Shown here one piece after another: positions 8,950-17,974 of a DNA stretch of 64,000 nucleotides (position 1 is its first letter; each line of letters starts with the position of its first letter). The translations under genes and the position numbers were made by a program. The notes under the pieces are model-generated. The model searched no databases. It was not told where the DNA came from and worked only from the letters and a program-made list of their open reading frames with translations. This DNA is from Pseudomonas sp. ERMR1:02. GTDB taxonomy: Bacteria; Pseudomonadota; Gammaproteobacteria; Pseudomonadales; Pseudomonadaceae. The stretch spans positions 303,501 through 367,500 of the forward strand of contig NZ_NKJI01000001.1 of NCBI RefSeq assembly GCF_002277815.1, read 5' to 3'.

Positions 8950-9468
8950 TCAACCGATTCGCGAAGCTCGTTTCCACCAAGGCGCATTGATCGCACGTCT
9001 TGGTTCCTCCCGATCAGGCAATACGTGCGGTACGTCTTGCAGTCGAATCCACGGCTGGTTATTCCAGTGCAGCAAACTCAACGACATTTCCGGCCAATTG
9101 AGCAGGCTTAGTTGTGGGCGTTCGGTTGTGGTGGGGTGTTGGGCGTCTCGCAGGGCGGGGACGACTTCGTGGGTGAGCCATTCTCGTAGGGCTCGGTATT
9201 CGGGGCAGTAGTGGTAGACGAGGAGGGCGTAGACGCCGGATTCGCTGATTAGCAGTGTGTTTTCGATGCGGCCGTAGATGAGGATTTTGATGGTTTGGTA
9301 TTGGTCGGGATCGAGTTTTCGGAGTTGGCGGTCGTTGAGGTAGAGGCGTATGAGTCGGCCGAGGTCACGGGCGCTGAACCAGGGTTGGTTTTGGAGGAGT
9401 AGGGCGTGGAGTTGGAGTTTGTGTCGGGTGAAGACATGCGGAATCAGGTAAGCGTCATCTCGATTCAT
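8950..9468 (-). CDS. BRO-N domain antirepressor-like protein
   Basis: 172 aa. The first ~105 residues match the BRO-N/phage antirepressor fold: NQPWFSARDLGRLI, then LLISESGVYALLVYHY and ALREWLTHEVVPALRD, the hallmark C-terminal block of the domain. A second weaker copy of the opening (WPEMSLSLLHWNNQPWIRLQDV, about residues 128-149) follows but is cut short. Such domains bind DNA in phage and virus regulators. No other phage gene surrounds it, so it is probably a domesticated orphan. The ATG at 9468 has AAAAGGAG upstream, and the 5' leader is unusually structured (see 9501-9629). Confidence 0.8.
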   Translation of the reverse strand: MNRDDAYLIPHVFTRHKLQLHALLLQNQPWFSARDLGRLIRLYLNDRQLRKLDPDQYQTIKILIYGRIENTLLISESGVYALLVYHYCPEYRALREWLTHEVVPALRDAQHPTTTERPQLSLLNWPEMSLSLLHWNNQPWIRLQDVPHVLPDREEPRRAINAPWWKRASRIG

Positions 9469-9500
9469 TGATACAGCTCCTTTTGCTTAAGGGCTGCCGG

Positions 9501-9629
9501 CAATTGTCGCCAAACAATTGGGGTGGCAGTTGTACGCGGGTTGGCGAACCGGAGCAAAAGGAACCCGGCAGACCCGAGAAGTCTCCCACGCACAACCGCC
9601 ATAACTCGATGTGGCGGTTAAACCCGCCA
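9501..9629 (-). promoter_or_regulatory. Structured mRNA leader of the antirepressor-like gene
   Basis: Read as minus-strand RNA: hairpin A/B (9624-9629 with 9612-9617); alternative hairpin B/C (9612-9619 with 9594-9601, eight perfect pairs); long stem C/D (9585-9601 with 9524-9540, 17 contiguous pairs including three G-U). Inside its loop are a 4-bp hairpin AGAC/GUCU and a CCGG/CCGG hairpin whose 12-nt loop GUUCCUUUUGCU is complementary to AGCAAAAGGAGC, the Shine-Dalgarno region at 9476-9487. A further perfect 7-bp hairpin lies at 9501-9520. B/A, B/C and C/D are mutually exclusive, as in an attenuator or translational switch. The pairing is seen directly; the function is inferred. Confidence 0.6.
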
Positions 9630-9678
9630 TCGGATGGTCGTCGTGCACCTTAAACTTTTTCCAGGTCGCCAAACCCAA

Positions 9679-9694
9679 AGCTGAATATTCAGCT
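9679..9694. promoter_or_regulatory. 16-bp perfect palindrome, candidate operator
   Basis: AGCTGAATATTCAGCT is a perfect dyad about 210 bp upstream of the antirepressor-like start and 50 bp beyond the structured leader, where that gene's promoter would be expected. Suitable as a dimeric regulator site; the regulator is unknown and could be the gene's own product. Confidence 0.4.
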
Positions 9695-9784
9695 GGTGGT
9701 GAGCTTAGAGACCGGATACTTGGCGGCGCAATCGGACGGCGGTGTGATTTTTGTAGGACTTTGCCGAGATTTTTGCGGGGCTTA

Positions 9785-9872
9785 GGATCAAAAGATCGCA
9801 GCCTGCGGCAGCTCCTACAGGTGAAGCGGAGGTCGTGCCGACCTCCAATCGCGGGCAAGCCCGCTCCCACAG
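9785..9872. repeat. Composite short palindromic repeats
   Basis: Contains the AAAAGATCGCAGCCTGCGGC element with GCTCCTACA, followed by a CGCGGGCAAGCCCGCTCCCAC REP half. With the leader and the palindrome it accounts for most of the 415-bp gap before ubiK. Confidence 0.7.
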
Positions 9873-9883
9873 GGACCGAGGTG

Positions 9884-10144
9884 TTATTCGGTTGGCGGGT
9901 TCAGCTTCGCTTCCATTTCCGCAACCTTCGTCTCAAGAGCTTCCAGTCGTGCCCGCGCGCGCGCGAGCACAACCATCTGACTATCAAACTCTTCACGACT
10001 CACCAGATCCAGCTTGCTGAAGGCGCTTTGCAGCAGGGCCTTGAACTGGCTTTCGATTTCGCTTTTCGGCAGTGGGGTGTCACCGCTGAAGAGACGGGAG
10101 GCTGTGCCGGTCAGGGCGTCGAGGAAGTCTTTGGGCGCGAGCAT
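9884..10144 (-). CDS. ubiK: UbiK/BMFP family accessory factor
   Basis: 86 aa from the ATG at 10144 (AGGACA upstream); the TTG at 10150 is less likely. The protein is an amphipathic, membrane-associating helix followed by a trimeric coiled coil: MLAPKDFLDALTGTASRLF, then KSEIESQFKALLQSAFSKLDLVSREEFD and a C-terminal heptad stretch ALETKVAEMEAKL. In E. coli this factor (YqiC) assists aerobic ubiquinone synthesis by binding UbiJ and lipids. The location upstream of and divergent from glnK matches other pseudomonads. Confidence 0.88.
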   Translation of the reverse strand: MLAPKDFLDALTGTASRLFSGDTPLPKSEIESQFKALLQSAFSKLDLVSREEFDSQMVVLARARARLEALETKVAEMEAKLNPPTE

Positions 10145-10216
10145 GGGCAATGTCCTGATAACAATGGCGGGCAGTGTATCACGCAGTGTCCATAGTCAAT
10201 TTCGCGGGCAAGGGAT

Positions 10217-10264
10217 GCACGCTTTTCGCGCATGCGGATGGGCGGCATCGCACCGTTGTTGTGC
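10217..10264 (+). promoter_or_regulatory. Candidate NtrC binding sites upstream of glnK
   Basis: 10250-10264 reads GCACC-N5-TGTGC, one mismatch from the NtrC consensus GCACC-N5-GGTGC. A weaker copy, GCACG-N5-CGCGC, lies at 10217-10231. Centre-to-centre spacing is 33 bp, and both lie 75-125 bp upstream of the sigma-54 promoter, the usual enhancer position. Confidence 0.6.
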
Positions 10265-10339
10265 GTAACGTGTCGCCTGTTGTAGCGAAGTAGCTGGCAT
10301 CAACTGGTAAGGGCTTGAAAACAGTGAGTTTTGTGGAGA

Positions 10340-10356
10340 TGGCAAGCTTTCTGCTT
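10340..10356 (+). promoter_or_regulatory. Candidate sigma-54 (RpoN) promoter of glnK-amtB
   Basis: TGGCAAGCTTTCTGCTT carries the invariant GG and GC exactly 10 bases apart and resembles TGGCACG-N4-TTGCT. It leaves a leader of about 200 nt before glnK. RpoN/NtrC control of glnK-amtB is established in enterobacteria and pseudomonads. Confidence 0.65.
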
Positions 10357-10515
10357 AGACTCTCATGACCCATGCACTGATGCAGTCGCCGTGACGAATG
10401 CAGTGCGCCAGGCGAAACGCGGGGAGCGTTTCGCAAGGAGCGGTTAGCTGGCGTCGGACGGGCAGGTAAGGCCGACGATGCGTTACAAAGCCAGGCACTG
10501 CGCATAGACTTGTGA

Positions 10516-10902
<387 letters not shown>

Positions 10903-10937
10903 GCCGCCACAAACCCAACGCCCCAGGAGAAAACAAT

Positions 10938-12275
10938 ATGACTCTGCGTAAATTCGCAGGGCTAGGAGCCCTGTTGTCCCTCGTAATGCCCGGCCTGGCC
11001 ATGGCGGCAGATCCGGTGGCGCCTCCAGTCCTCAACTCCGGCGATACCGCCTGGATGTTGACCTCGACAGCCCTCGTGCTGTTCATGACCATTCCCGGCC
11101 TTGCGCTGTTCTACGGCGGCATGGTTCGGTCGAAAAACATTCTTTCCGTGATGATGCAGTGCTTTGCCATTACCGGCCTGGTCACCATCCTGTGGTTCAT
11201 TTATGGCTACAGCATGGCGTTCGACACCACGGGGATGGAAGCCAACGTCGTCAACTTCAACTCCTTTGTCGGCAGCTTTGCCAAGGCCTTCCTCGCGGGC
11301 GTCACGCCTGCCAGCATTACTGGCCCGGCGGCGTTGTTCCCTGAGGCAGTGTTTGTCACCTATCAGATGACCTTCGCGATCATCACCCCGGCGCTCATCG
11401 TCGGTGCGTTCGCTGAGCGGATGAAGTTCTCCGCGATGCTGATCTTCATGGGCGTTTGGTTCACCGTGGTTTACGCGCCAATTGCGCACATGGTCTGGAG
11501 CGGTCCGGGTTCGCTGTTGGGTGACTGGGGCGTGCTCGATTTCGCGGGCGGCACGGTGGTTCACATCAACGCCGGTGTGGCGGGTCTGATTGCCTGCCTG
11601 GTGCTGGGCAAGCGTAAAGGCTTCCCAACCACCCCGATGGCGCCGCACAACCTCGGCTACACCCTGATGGGCGCCGCAATGCTGTGGGTCGGCTGGTTCG
11701 GCTTCAACGCCGGTTCCGCCGCTGCGGCCAACGGCACTGCCGGTATGGCGATGCTGGTGACCCAGATCGCTACCGCTGCTGCGGCACTGGGCTGGATGTT
11801 CGCCGAGTGGATCACCCACGGAAAACCAAGTGCTCTGGGCATCGCCTCGGGTGTGGTCGCCGGTCTGGTCGCAATTACTCCGGCGGCCGGTACTGTTGGC
11901 CCGATGGGTTCGCTGATCATCGGTCTGGCAGCTGGCGTGGTGTGCTTCTTCTGCGCCACCACTCTGAAGCGCAAACTGGGCTATGACGACTCCCTGGACG
12001 CCTTCGGCGTACACGGTATCGGCGGTATCCTCGGCGCGATCCTGACCGGTGTATTCGCTGCACCGTCCCTGGGTGGCTTCGGCACCGTGACCGACATCGC
12101 CGCACAAGTGTGGATTCAGTGCAAAGGTGTTGGCTTCACGGTGATCTACACCGCGATCGTCACCTTCATCATCCTTAAGGTCCTGGATGCGGTCATGGGC
12201 CTGCGTATCACCGACGAAGAAGAATCGGTCGGTATCGATCTGGCACTTCACAACGAACGCGGCTACAACATGTAA
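10938..12275 (+). CDS. amtB: Ammonium transporter AmtB
   Basis: 445 aa. A cleavable signal peptide (ends GLAMAADP), then eleven membrane helices. Visible pore features: ALFYGGMVRSKN near the N-terminus, DFAGGTVVHINAGVAGL containing the conserved Asp, the first pore His in VHINAG, and the second in DAFGVHGIGGILGAI. The C-terminal tail ITDEEESVGIDLALHNERGYNM is the GlnK-regulated cytoplasmic region. Co-transcribed with glnK; a strong terminator follows. Confidence 0.96.
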   Translation: MTLRKFAGLGALLSLVMPGLAMAADPVAPPVLNSGDTAWMLTSTALVLFMTIPGLALFYGGMVRSKNILSVMMQCFAITGLVTILWFIYGYSMAFDTTGMEANVVNFNSFVGSFAKAFLAGVTPASITGPAALFPEAVFVTYQMTFAIITPALIVGAFAERMKFSAMLIFMGVWFTVVYAPIAHMVWSGPGSLLGDWGVLDFAGGTVVHINAGVAGLIACLVLGKRKGFPTTPMAPHNLGYTLMGAAMLWVGWFGFNAGSAAAANGTAGMAMLVTQIATAAAALGWMFAEWITHGKPSALGIASGVVAGLVAITPAAGTVGPMGSLIIGLAAGVVCFFCATTLKRKLGYDDSLDAFGVHGIGGILGAILTGVFAAPSLGGFGTVTDIAAQVWIQCKGVGFTVIYTAIVTFIILKVLDAVMGLRITDEEESVGIDLALHNERGYNM

Positions 12276-12285
12276 GCACGCGCAT

Positions 12286-12320
12286 GAAAAAAACTTGCCC
12301 GGCTTGCCGGGCATTTTTTT
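12286..12320 (+). terminator. Terminator of glnK-amtB
   Basis: TGCCCGGC pairs with GCCGGGCA around a two-base apex and is followed by seven T, 20 bp after the amtB stop. Confidence 0.9.
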
Positions 12321-12491
12321 GTCCGCGATTTATCATTGGAAGTGCAGCTGAAAGGTTTTTTCTTACAGCTTTATGAACGTTTACGACGCGTGTTTTTATG
12401 CCGCCGAAGGCTTACATGATGGAAGGATTATTAGGGCCTTTGTTTTTTCCCAGAGCGCGCTAGAATGCGCCCCGAACGTGCGGAGAACTGT

Positions 12492-12917
12492 ATGTGGCAA
12501 CAGACTCTGATAACCCTGCGGGCGAGGCCTCGGGGCTTTCATCTGGTAACGGACGAGTTACTCGCTGGCTTGCCTGAACTCAAGGCATGTCGGGTTGGTC
12601 TGTTGCATTTATTGCTGCAGCATACCTCGGCGTCGTTGACCATCAACGAGAACGCCGATCCGGCGGTACGTCGCGACTTCGAACGGTTTTTCAATCGTCT
12701 GATCCCACAAGGAACAGACGGCTATGAGCATAACGACGAAGGCCTGGACGACCTCCCGGCGCACTTCAAGGCCAGCGTGCTTGGCTGTCAGCTCAGTCTG
12801 CCAATCTCGGCGGGTCGACTGGCGTTAGGAACCTGGCAAGGTGTTTATCTGGGCGAGCACCGTGATTTTGGCGGTGCCCGTAAAGTCCTCGCCACCGTTC
12901 ACGGTGAGGAGGCATGA
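12492..12917 (+). CDS. YjbQ/UPF0047 family protein
   Basis: 141 aa from the ATG at 12492 with GGAGAA upstream; a start 27 bases earlier is in frame but poorly placed. Contains the family core LLHLLLQHTSASLTINENADPAVRRDFERF, then DGYEHNDEGLDDLPAH and GTWQGVYLGEHRD. Members form trimers with conserved His/Asp/Glu at an active site; some have weak thiamine-phosphate synthase activity, but the physiological role is unsettled. Synteny with PA5286. Confidence 0.88.
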   Translation: MWQQTLITLRARPRGFHLVTDELLAGLPELKACRVGLLHLLLQHTSASLTINENADPAVRRDFERFFNRLIPQGTDGYEHNDEGLDDLPAHFKASVLGCQLSLPISAGRLALGTWQGVYLGEHRDFGGARKVLATVHGEEA

Positions 12918-13017
12918 ACCGCTGGTCACCAGCGGTTATTGAATTTTCCGGCAGCCTTCGACAGAGGGCAAAGCTGGGCTATAACTAATCTGCTTTTCGC
13001 AAGTCATGAGGTAGAAC

Positions 13018-13341
13018 ATGAGCGACGATGATCTGGAAAACGACGACCTCGAAGTAGGCGACGACGACGAAACCGAAGAAGGTCTGGAAGCAGCGGCCGA
13101 AGACGTCGCTGAAGACGATGGCGGAGATACGCCCGCTCCAACCGCCAAAGGCAAGGCCAAGGCTGCGGTGTCGGTCGATGAGCTGCCGAGTGTCGAAGCC
13201 AAGAACAAGGAACGTGACGCCCTGGCCAAGGCCATGGAAGAGTTCCTCGCTCGTGGTGGCAGGGTGCAGGAAGTGGAGGCCAATGTGGTCGCCGATCCGC
13301 CCAAGAAGCCTGACAACAAGTACGGCAGCCGGCCTATCTGA
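13018..13341 (+). CDS. sutA: RNA polymerase-binding regulator SutA
   Basis: 107 aa. Acidic, disordered N-terminus (about 1-40, nearly all D/E/A/G), a central segment ELPSVEAKNKERDALAKAME likely to be helical, and the conserved tail VVADPPKKPDNKYGSRPI. This matches what I recall of P. aeruginosa SutA, which binds the RNA polymerase beta subunit and raises transcription of housekeeping and ribosomal genes during slow growth. Its own promoter region of about 100 bp and a perfect terminator make it monocistronic. Confidence 0.85.
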   Translation: MSDDDLENDDLEVGDDDETEEGLEAAAEDVAEDDGGDTPAPTAKGKAKAAVSVDELPSVEAKNKERDALAKAMEEFLARGGRVQEVEANVVADPPKKPDNKYGSRPI

Positions 13342-13360
13342 GCCAGCTTCGCGCTTGCTG

Positions 13361-13389
13361 AAAAAGCCCGCCGTCGCTGCGGGCTTTTT
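13361..13389 (+). terminator. Terminator of sutA
   Basis: AAAAAGCCCGC and GCGGGCTTTTT form an 11-bp perfect stem with a 7-base loop; A and T tracts on both sides could serve either strand. Confidence 0.9.
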
Positions 13390-13427
13390 CATGCCTGAAA
13401 CAAAATCACGCGTCTGGCGCAAGCCCG

Positions 13428-13518
13428 TGTAGGAGCCGGCTTGCTGGCGAAGACGTTTTATCATTCAGCATTGATATCGACTGACCTGCCGCCTTCGCCA
13501 GCAAGCCGGCTCCTACAA
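13428..13518. repeat. REP pair, 'GCCGGCTTGCTGGCGAAG' subtype
   Basis: Arms TGTAGGAGCCGGCTTGCTGG and complement flank a 40-base spacer. The same subtype recurs at 47575-47663. Confidence 0.85.
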
Positions 13519-13537
13519 GGTCGTGTGTTATTAAATG

Positions 13538-14242
13538 TCAGTGTTGGGCATTCCACAGCGCCAACAATGCCGGTAACTCGGTCAGGCTGCGAATCTCGGC
13601 ATCCGGCAAGCGTTCGGCCTCCCAGACTTTGCCCGTCGGGTTGAACCAGATCGCGCGCAGCCCCGCTTGCTGGGCACCGGCAATATCGTCACCCGGATGA
13701 TCGCCGATATGCACCGCTGTCTCGGCGGTTGCACCTCCGCGTTGCAATGCTTCATGAAACAGTCGTGCATCGGGTTTGGCGATGCCGATGTCTTCGGCGC
13801 ACAACGCGAACTTGAAGTAGTCCGCCAGCCCCAGCCGCCGCACATCGGCGTTGCCATTGGTGACCACGCCGAGGGCGTAGTGGTTGGCCAGCACTTCCAG
13901 GGTCGGTTGCACCTCCGGGAAGATCTCCAGCTGATGCCGGGCGTGCAAAAACACTTCGAAACTCTGGTCGGCAAGGTCCGACGCTTCTGCGTGGGTATAA
14001 CCGGACTCTTCCAGTGCCTGGAACAATACGCGTCGACGCAGGGCGCTGATGCGGTGCTTGAGGCTCGGTTCGCTGCTCAGAATATGTTCGCGAATGGCCC
14101 ACAGATGTTCCACCGGAACTGCACCAAGATTGGGCGCATGTTCGGTCAGCCATTCGCGCAATACGGCTTCGGCACTGACGATCACCGGGGCGGTGTCCCA
14201 CAGGGTGTCATCGAGGTCGAAGGTGATCAGTTGGAGAGTCAT
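13538..14242 (-). CDS. HAD-superfamily hydrolase (YigB-like)
   Basis: 234 aa. HAD motif [11 protein letters not shown] (about 8-17), motif II VVTNGN, motif III Lys in IAKPDARLF and motif [15 protein letters not shown]. Cap domain of the helical C1 type. Related to E. coli YigB, a phosphatase acting on FMN and the riboflavin intermediate; that substrate is possible but not proven. Last gene of the lptM-lysA-dapF-DUF484-xerC operon, overlapping xerC by 4 bp (ATGA), the same arrangement as enteric dapF-yigA-xerC-yigB. Confidence 0.9.
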   Translation of the reverse strand: MTLQLITFDLDDTLWDTAPVIVSAEAVLREWLTEHAPNLGAVPVEHLWAIREHILSSEPSLKHRISALRRRVLFQALEESGYTHAEASDLADQSFEVFLHARHQLEIFPEVQPTLEVLANHYALGVVTNGNADVRRLGLADYFKFALCAEDIGIAKPDARLFHEALQRGGATAETAVHIGDHPGDDIAGAQQAGLRAIWFNPTGKVWEAERLPDAEIRSLTELPALLALWNAQH

Positions 14243-15138
14243 GAATCATCGCCTTTAATGCGTTTGGCCCGTGGATGGGCGCTGTCATAGACCGTGGCCA
14301 GGTGCTGGAAGTCCAGGTGTGTATAGATCTGCGTGGTCTTGATGTCCGAGTGGCCGAGCAATTCCTGCACCGCCCGCAGGTCCTGGGAGGACTCCAGCAA
14401 ATGGCTGGCGAAGGAATGCCGCAACATGTGCGGGTGCAGGTTTTGCCCCAGCTCACGTTCGCCAGCCGCTTTGACGCGTAGCTGAATCGACCGTGGACCC
14501 AGGCGCCGACCTTGTTGGCTGACAAACACCGCATCGTCCGTTGGGTTGGCCATGGCCCGCAAAGGCAGCCATAGCTCCAGCGCCTCGCGAGCCTTCTTGC
14601 CCACCGGTAGCAGACGCGTCTTGCTGCCCTTGCCGAGCACCTGGACCATGCCATCCGCCAGATCAAGCTGATCGAGATTCAGACCGGTCAGCTCCGACAG
14701 ACGCAACCCGGAGGAGTAGAACAGCTCGAGAATGGCTTGATCCCGGCGAGCGAGAAAGTCGTCTTCGACTCCCCCTTCAAGCAGTTGCAGTGCGCGGTCG
14801 GTGTCGAGGGTTTTCGGCAGGCGGCGTTCGCCCTTGGGCGGCGCCAGGCCGTTGGCCGGGTCGTGGTCGCACAGACCTTCGCGGTTCAGATAATGGTAGA
14901 GCCCGCGCACCGCCGACAGCAGCCGCGCCAGGCTGCGAGAGGATTGGCCTTGGGCATGCAGGCGGGCGATCAGGCTGCGCAGGCGCTGGATGTCCAGCGC
15001 GGCCCAGCTGTCGATGTTCTGTTTAGCGCACCAGCCCAGCACTTTGTCGAGATCGCGGCGGTAGGCCGACAGCGTGTGCGGCGACACCTGCCGCTCACTG
15101 CGCAGGTGTTCGCAGTAAGCGTCCAGTTGCCGTTCCAT
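14239..15138 (-). CDS. xerC: Site-specific tyrosine recombinase XerC
   Basis: 299 aa. With XerD and FtsK it resolves chromosome dimers at dif. N-terminal SAM-like core-binding domain (about 1-85) and catalytic domain with Arg in [12 protein letters not shown], Lys in [12 protein letters not shown], HxxR in [13 protein letters not shown], His in [12 protein letters not shown] and the nucleophile Tyr in IYTHLD. In P. aeruginosa and P. fluorescens this gene was named sss and affects root colonisation and phase variation. Start at 15138 lies two bases before the DUF484 stop (15141-15143), so translation is probably coupled. Confidence 0.95.
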   Translation of the reverse strand: MERQLDAYCEHLRSERQVSPHTLSAYRRDLDKVLGWCAKQNIDSWAALDIQRLRSLIARLHAQGQSSRSLARLLSAVRGLYHYLNREGLCDHDPANGLAPPKGERRLPKTLDTDRALQLLEGGVEDDFLARRDQAILELFYSSGLRLSELTGLNLDQLDLADGMVQVLGKGSKTRLLPVGKKAREALELWLPLRAMANPTDDAVFVSQQGRRLGPRSIQLRVKAAGERELGQNLHPHMLRHSFASHLLESSQDLRAVQELLGHSDIKTTQIYTHLDFQHLATVYDSAHPRAKRIKGDDS

Positions 15139-15140
15139 GA

Positions 15141-15866
15141 TCAGCGTACCGAGCGCAGGGAGCTGTTGATCCGTGGCAGCACGCGGCCCATGACTTCGGC
15201 GATGTAGCTCAGGAACAGCGTGCCCACCGAGCTTTTGTAGTGCTGCGGATCACGGCTGGCGATGGCCAGAATGCCGTGGATGCCCTGATGACTGATGGCA
15301 ACGACGGCGGTGGAGCCGATCTGCTTACGCTGTTCTTCGCCGAACAGGAAGTCCAGCTCATGCTCGCGCAGGCTGCCGCTGACGCTTTTGTCTTCCAGCA
15401 GCAAGCCGCCAATGGCCACTTGCGCCTGCGCGTGGGTGACCCAGCGGCCGACCGGCATGGGGTTGTCGCCGAGCAGGATTAGGCTGACGAAGGGCACCTG
15501 GAAGTCCTGACGCAGGCTGTCTTCGACGCACATCACCACGTCTTCCAGGGTACTGGCGTCCATCAGCGCGAGAATCAGGCGGCGGGTCTTGTCGAAGAGG
15601 CGGTCGTTGTCGCGGGCAACGTCCATCAAATGCGAGAGGCGGTGCCGCAACTCGATGTTGCGGTCGCGCAGGATGGTCATCTGCCGTTCGACCAAGGACA
15701 CGGTATCGCCGCGTCGGTGGGGGATGCGCAAGGCCGGCAGCAGTTCTTCGTGCTCGACGAAGAAATCCGGATGAGCCTCCAGGTACGCGGCAATCGCCGC
15801 CGCCTCCAGGCTTTCGGACGCTGATTCGTCGGGCTTGCGGGCGGGTACCTGTGGCTTATCGGTCAT
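15141..15866 (-). CDS. DUF484 family protein (GAF-like)
   Basis: 241 aa. An N-terminal helical segment with [28 protein letters not shown] (DUF484 hallmark), a coiled-coil linker ([19 protein letters not shown]), then a GAF-like domain (about 90-230) containing [20 protein letters not shown]. Always found between dapF and xerC; function unknown. Thirteen bases separate it from dapF. Confidence 0.9.
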   Translation of the reverse strand: MTDKPQVPARKPDESASESLEAAAIAAYLEAHPDFFVEHEELLPALRIPHRRGDTVSLVERQMTILRDRNIELRHRLSHLMDVARDNDRLFDKTRRLILALMDASTLEDVVMCVEDSLRQDFQVPFVSLILLGDNPMPVGRWVTHAQAQVAIGGLLLEDKSVSGSLREHELDFLFGEEQRKQIGSTAVVAISHQGIHGILAIASRDPQHYKSSVGTLFLSYIAEVMGRVLPRINSSLRSVR

Positions 15867-15879
15867 GGCTTTGGCTCAC

Positions 15880-16710
15880 TCAAAGACGCACTTGTCCTTC
15901 GTATACGCGCACTGCCGGGCCGGTCATCATGACCGGTTTGCCAGGGCCTGCCCATTCAATGGACAGACGCCCGCCAGGCAGGTCGATCAATAGCGGCGAA
16001 TCCATCCACCCCTGGCTGATCGCGGCCACCGCGGCGGCACAGGCGCCGGTACCGCAGGCCTGGGTTTCCCCGGCCCCGCGCTCCCAGACGCGCAACTGCG
16101 CGCGGTTGCGGTCGATGATCTGGATAAAGCCGACATTGACCCGCGCCGGGAAGCGCGGGTGGTGTTCAATTTTCGGCCCCAGCTCATGCACCGGTGCGTT
16201 GTTGATGTCGCTGACCCGCAGCACGGCATGGGGATTACCCATGGAAACCGCAGCCAGCTCGACCTGCGTACCGTCGACGTCGACCTGATAGCTCAGGGCC
16301 TGCTCCGGTGCCTGGAACGGAATATCGGCCGGCACCAGGCGTGGGGCACCCATATTGACACCGATCTGCCCATCGCTACGAACGTCCAGCTCGATGACGC
16401 CGCTTTTGGTTTCGACACGGATCTGCCGCTTTGTGGTCAGACGCTTGTCGAGCACGAAACGGGCGAAACAGCGTGCACCATTACCGCATTGTTCCACTTC
16501 GGAGCCGTCGGAGTTGAAGATCCGATAGCGGAAATCCACGTCCGGGTTACTCGGTGCTTCGACGATCAGCAACTGGTCGAAACCGATACCGGTATGCCGA
16601 TCGCCCCACAGCTTGGCGTGCTTGGGCAGAATGTGCGCGTGCTGGCTGACCAGGTCGAGGACCATGAAGTCATTGCCCAGGCCGTGCATCTTGGTAAAAC
16701 GCAGCAGCAT
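15880..16710 (-). CDS. dapF: Diaminopimelate epimerase
   Basis: 276 aa. Interconverts LL- and meso-diaminopimelate for lysine and peptidoglycan synthesis. Catalytic pair C75 ([13 protein letters not shown]) and C219 ([14 protein letters not shown]) are present, with [15 protein letters not shown] at the N-terminus and FDQLL for substrate binding. Four bases separate it from lysA, so the two are clearly co-transcribed. Confidence 0.97.
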   Translation of the reverse strand: MLLRFTKMHGLGNDFMVLDLVSQHAHILPKHAKLWGDRHTGIGFDQLLIVEAPSNPDVDFRYRIFNSDGSEVEQCGNGARCFARFVLDKRLTTKRQIRVETKSGVIELDVRSDGQIGVNMGAPRLVPADIPFQAPEQALSYQVDVDGTQVELAAVSMGNPHAVLRVSDINNAPVHELGPKIEHHPRFPARVNVGFIQIIDRNRAQLRVWERGAGETQACGTGACAAAVAAISQGWMDSPLLIDLPGGRLSIEWAGPGKPVMMTGPAVRVYEGQVRL

Positions 16711-16714
16711 GGTT

Positions 16715-17962
16715 TTACTCCGGCAGCAGGCTTTCGCCAGCGAACAACTCGGCTACCGTCTCACGGCGACGCACTTCAAATGCCTGATCACCGTCCACCA
16801 ACACTTCAGCGGCACGGCCGCGGGTGTTGTAGTTGGAACTCATGACAAACCCGTAGGCACCGGCCGAATGCACAGCCAGCAAGTCGCCTTCTTCCAGGGC
16901 AAGCTCACGTTCCTTGGCCAGGAAGTCGCCGGTCTCACAGATCGGGCCGACGATGTCGTAGGCGCGTGCAGCGGTGCTGCGCGGACGCACGGCGGTAACG
17001 TCCATCCAGGCTTGATACAGCGCCGGGCGGATCAGGTCGTTCATGGCCGCGTCGACGATGGCGAAATCTTTATGTTCGGTGTGCTTGAGGTACTCGACCT
17101 GAGTCAGCAGCACGCCGGCGTTGGCCACGATAAAGCGGCCCGGCTCGAATACCAGCGCCAGGTCGCGCCCGTCGAGACGCTCGCGCACGGCCTTGATGTA
17201 GTCGGCAGCCAAAGGCGGCTCTTCATCGCGATAACGCACGCCCAAACCGCCACCGAGGTCAATGTGGCGCAGATAGATGCCGCAGTCGCCGAGGCGGTCG
17301 ACCAGGCCCAGCAGGCGGTCGAGAGCATCGATGAATGGCGGCAGGGTGGTCAGTTGCGAACCGATGTGGCAATCGACGCCAACCACTTCCAGGTTCGGCA
17401 GTTGCGCGGCGCGCACGTACACGTCTTCAGCGTCAGCGATGGCGATGCCGAACTTGTTCTCTTTGAGACCGGTAGAAATGTACGGGTGAGTGCCGGCATC
17501 GACGTCCGGGTTCACGCGCAGCGAGATCGGTGCACGAACACCCAGCTCGGCGGCCACTACTTGCAGGCGTTCCAGCTCGTCAGTGGACTCGACGTTGAAG
17601 CAATGCACGCCGACTTCCAGGGCGCGTCGCATGTCGTCACGGGTCTTGCCGACGCCAGAGAACACGATCTTGTCGGCGCTGCCGCCAGCGGCAAGCACGC
17701 GTTCCAGCTCGCCACGGGAAACGATGTCGAAACCGGCGCCAAGGCGCGCCAGGACATTCAGTACACCCAGGTTGGAGTTGGCCTTGACCGCGAAGCAGAC
17801 CAGGTGCGGCATACCGGCCAGCGCATCGGCGTAGGCCAGGTATTGGGCTTCGATGTGGGCACGGGAATAAACGTAGGTCGGTGTACCAAAGCGCTCGGCG
17901 ATGGCAGACAGGGCAACACCTTCCGCGAACAGCTCACCGTCACGGTAGTTAAAAGCGTCCAT
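16715..17962 (-). CDS. lysA: Diaminopimelate decarboxylase
   Basis: 415 aa, PLP-dependent fold III. Makes lysine from meso-diaminopimelate. PLP lysine K60 in [13 protein letters not shown], then [33 protein letters not shown] and the partner-subunit catalytic block ICETGDFL. Alanine-racemase-like TIM barrel plus C-terminal beta domain. Located 12 bp after lptM. Confidence 0.97.
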   Translation of the reverse strand: MDAFNYRDGELFAEGVALSAIAERFGTPTYVYSRAHIEAQYLAYADALAGMPHLVCFAVKANSNLGVLNVLARLGAGFDIVSRGELERVLAAGGSADKIVFSGVGKTRDDMRRALEVGVHCFNVESTDELERLQVVAAELGVRAPISLRVNPDVDAGTHPYISTGLKENKFGIAIADAEDVYVRAAQLPNLEVVGVDCHIGSQLTTLPPFIDALDRLLGLVDRLGDCGIYLRHIDLGGGLGVRYRDEEPPLAADYIKAVRERLDGRDLALVFEPGRFIVANAGVLLTQVEYLKHTEHKDFAIVDAAMNDLIRPALYQAWMDVTAVRPRSTAARAYDIVGPICETGDFLAKERELALEEGDLLAVHSAGAYGFVMSSNYNTRGRAAEVLVDGDQAFEVRRRETVAELFAGESLLPE

Positions 17963-17974
17963 GAGGTTCCCTTA

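Noticed and set aside
8950-9468. Prophage remnant
   Set aside because: Only one phage-type domain is present; there is no integrase, structural gene, attachment site or tRNA nearby.
9487-9870. 127-codon minus-strand open frame over the antirepressor leader
   Set aside because: It runs through REP-type repeats and the structured leader and shows no domain; best read as non-coding RNA. Similar frames are often annotated as hypothetical proteins.
10962-12314. 450-codon open frame antisense to amtB
   Set aside because: His/Gln/Arg-rich composition typical of a shadow of a high-GC gene; amtB is complete on the other strand.
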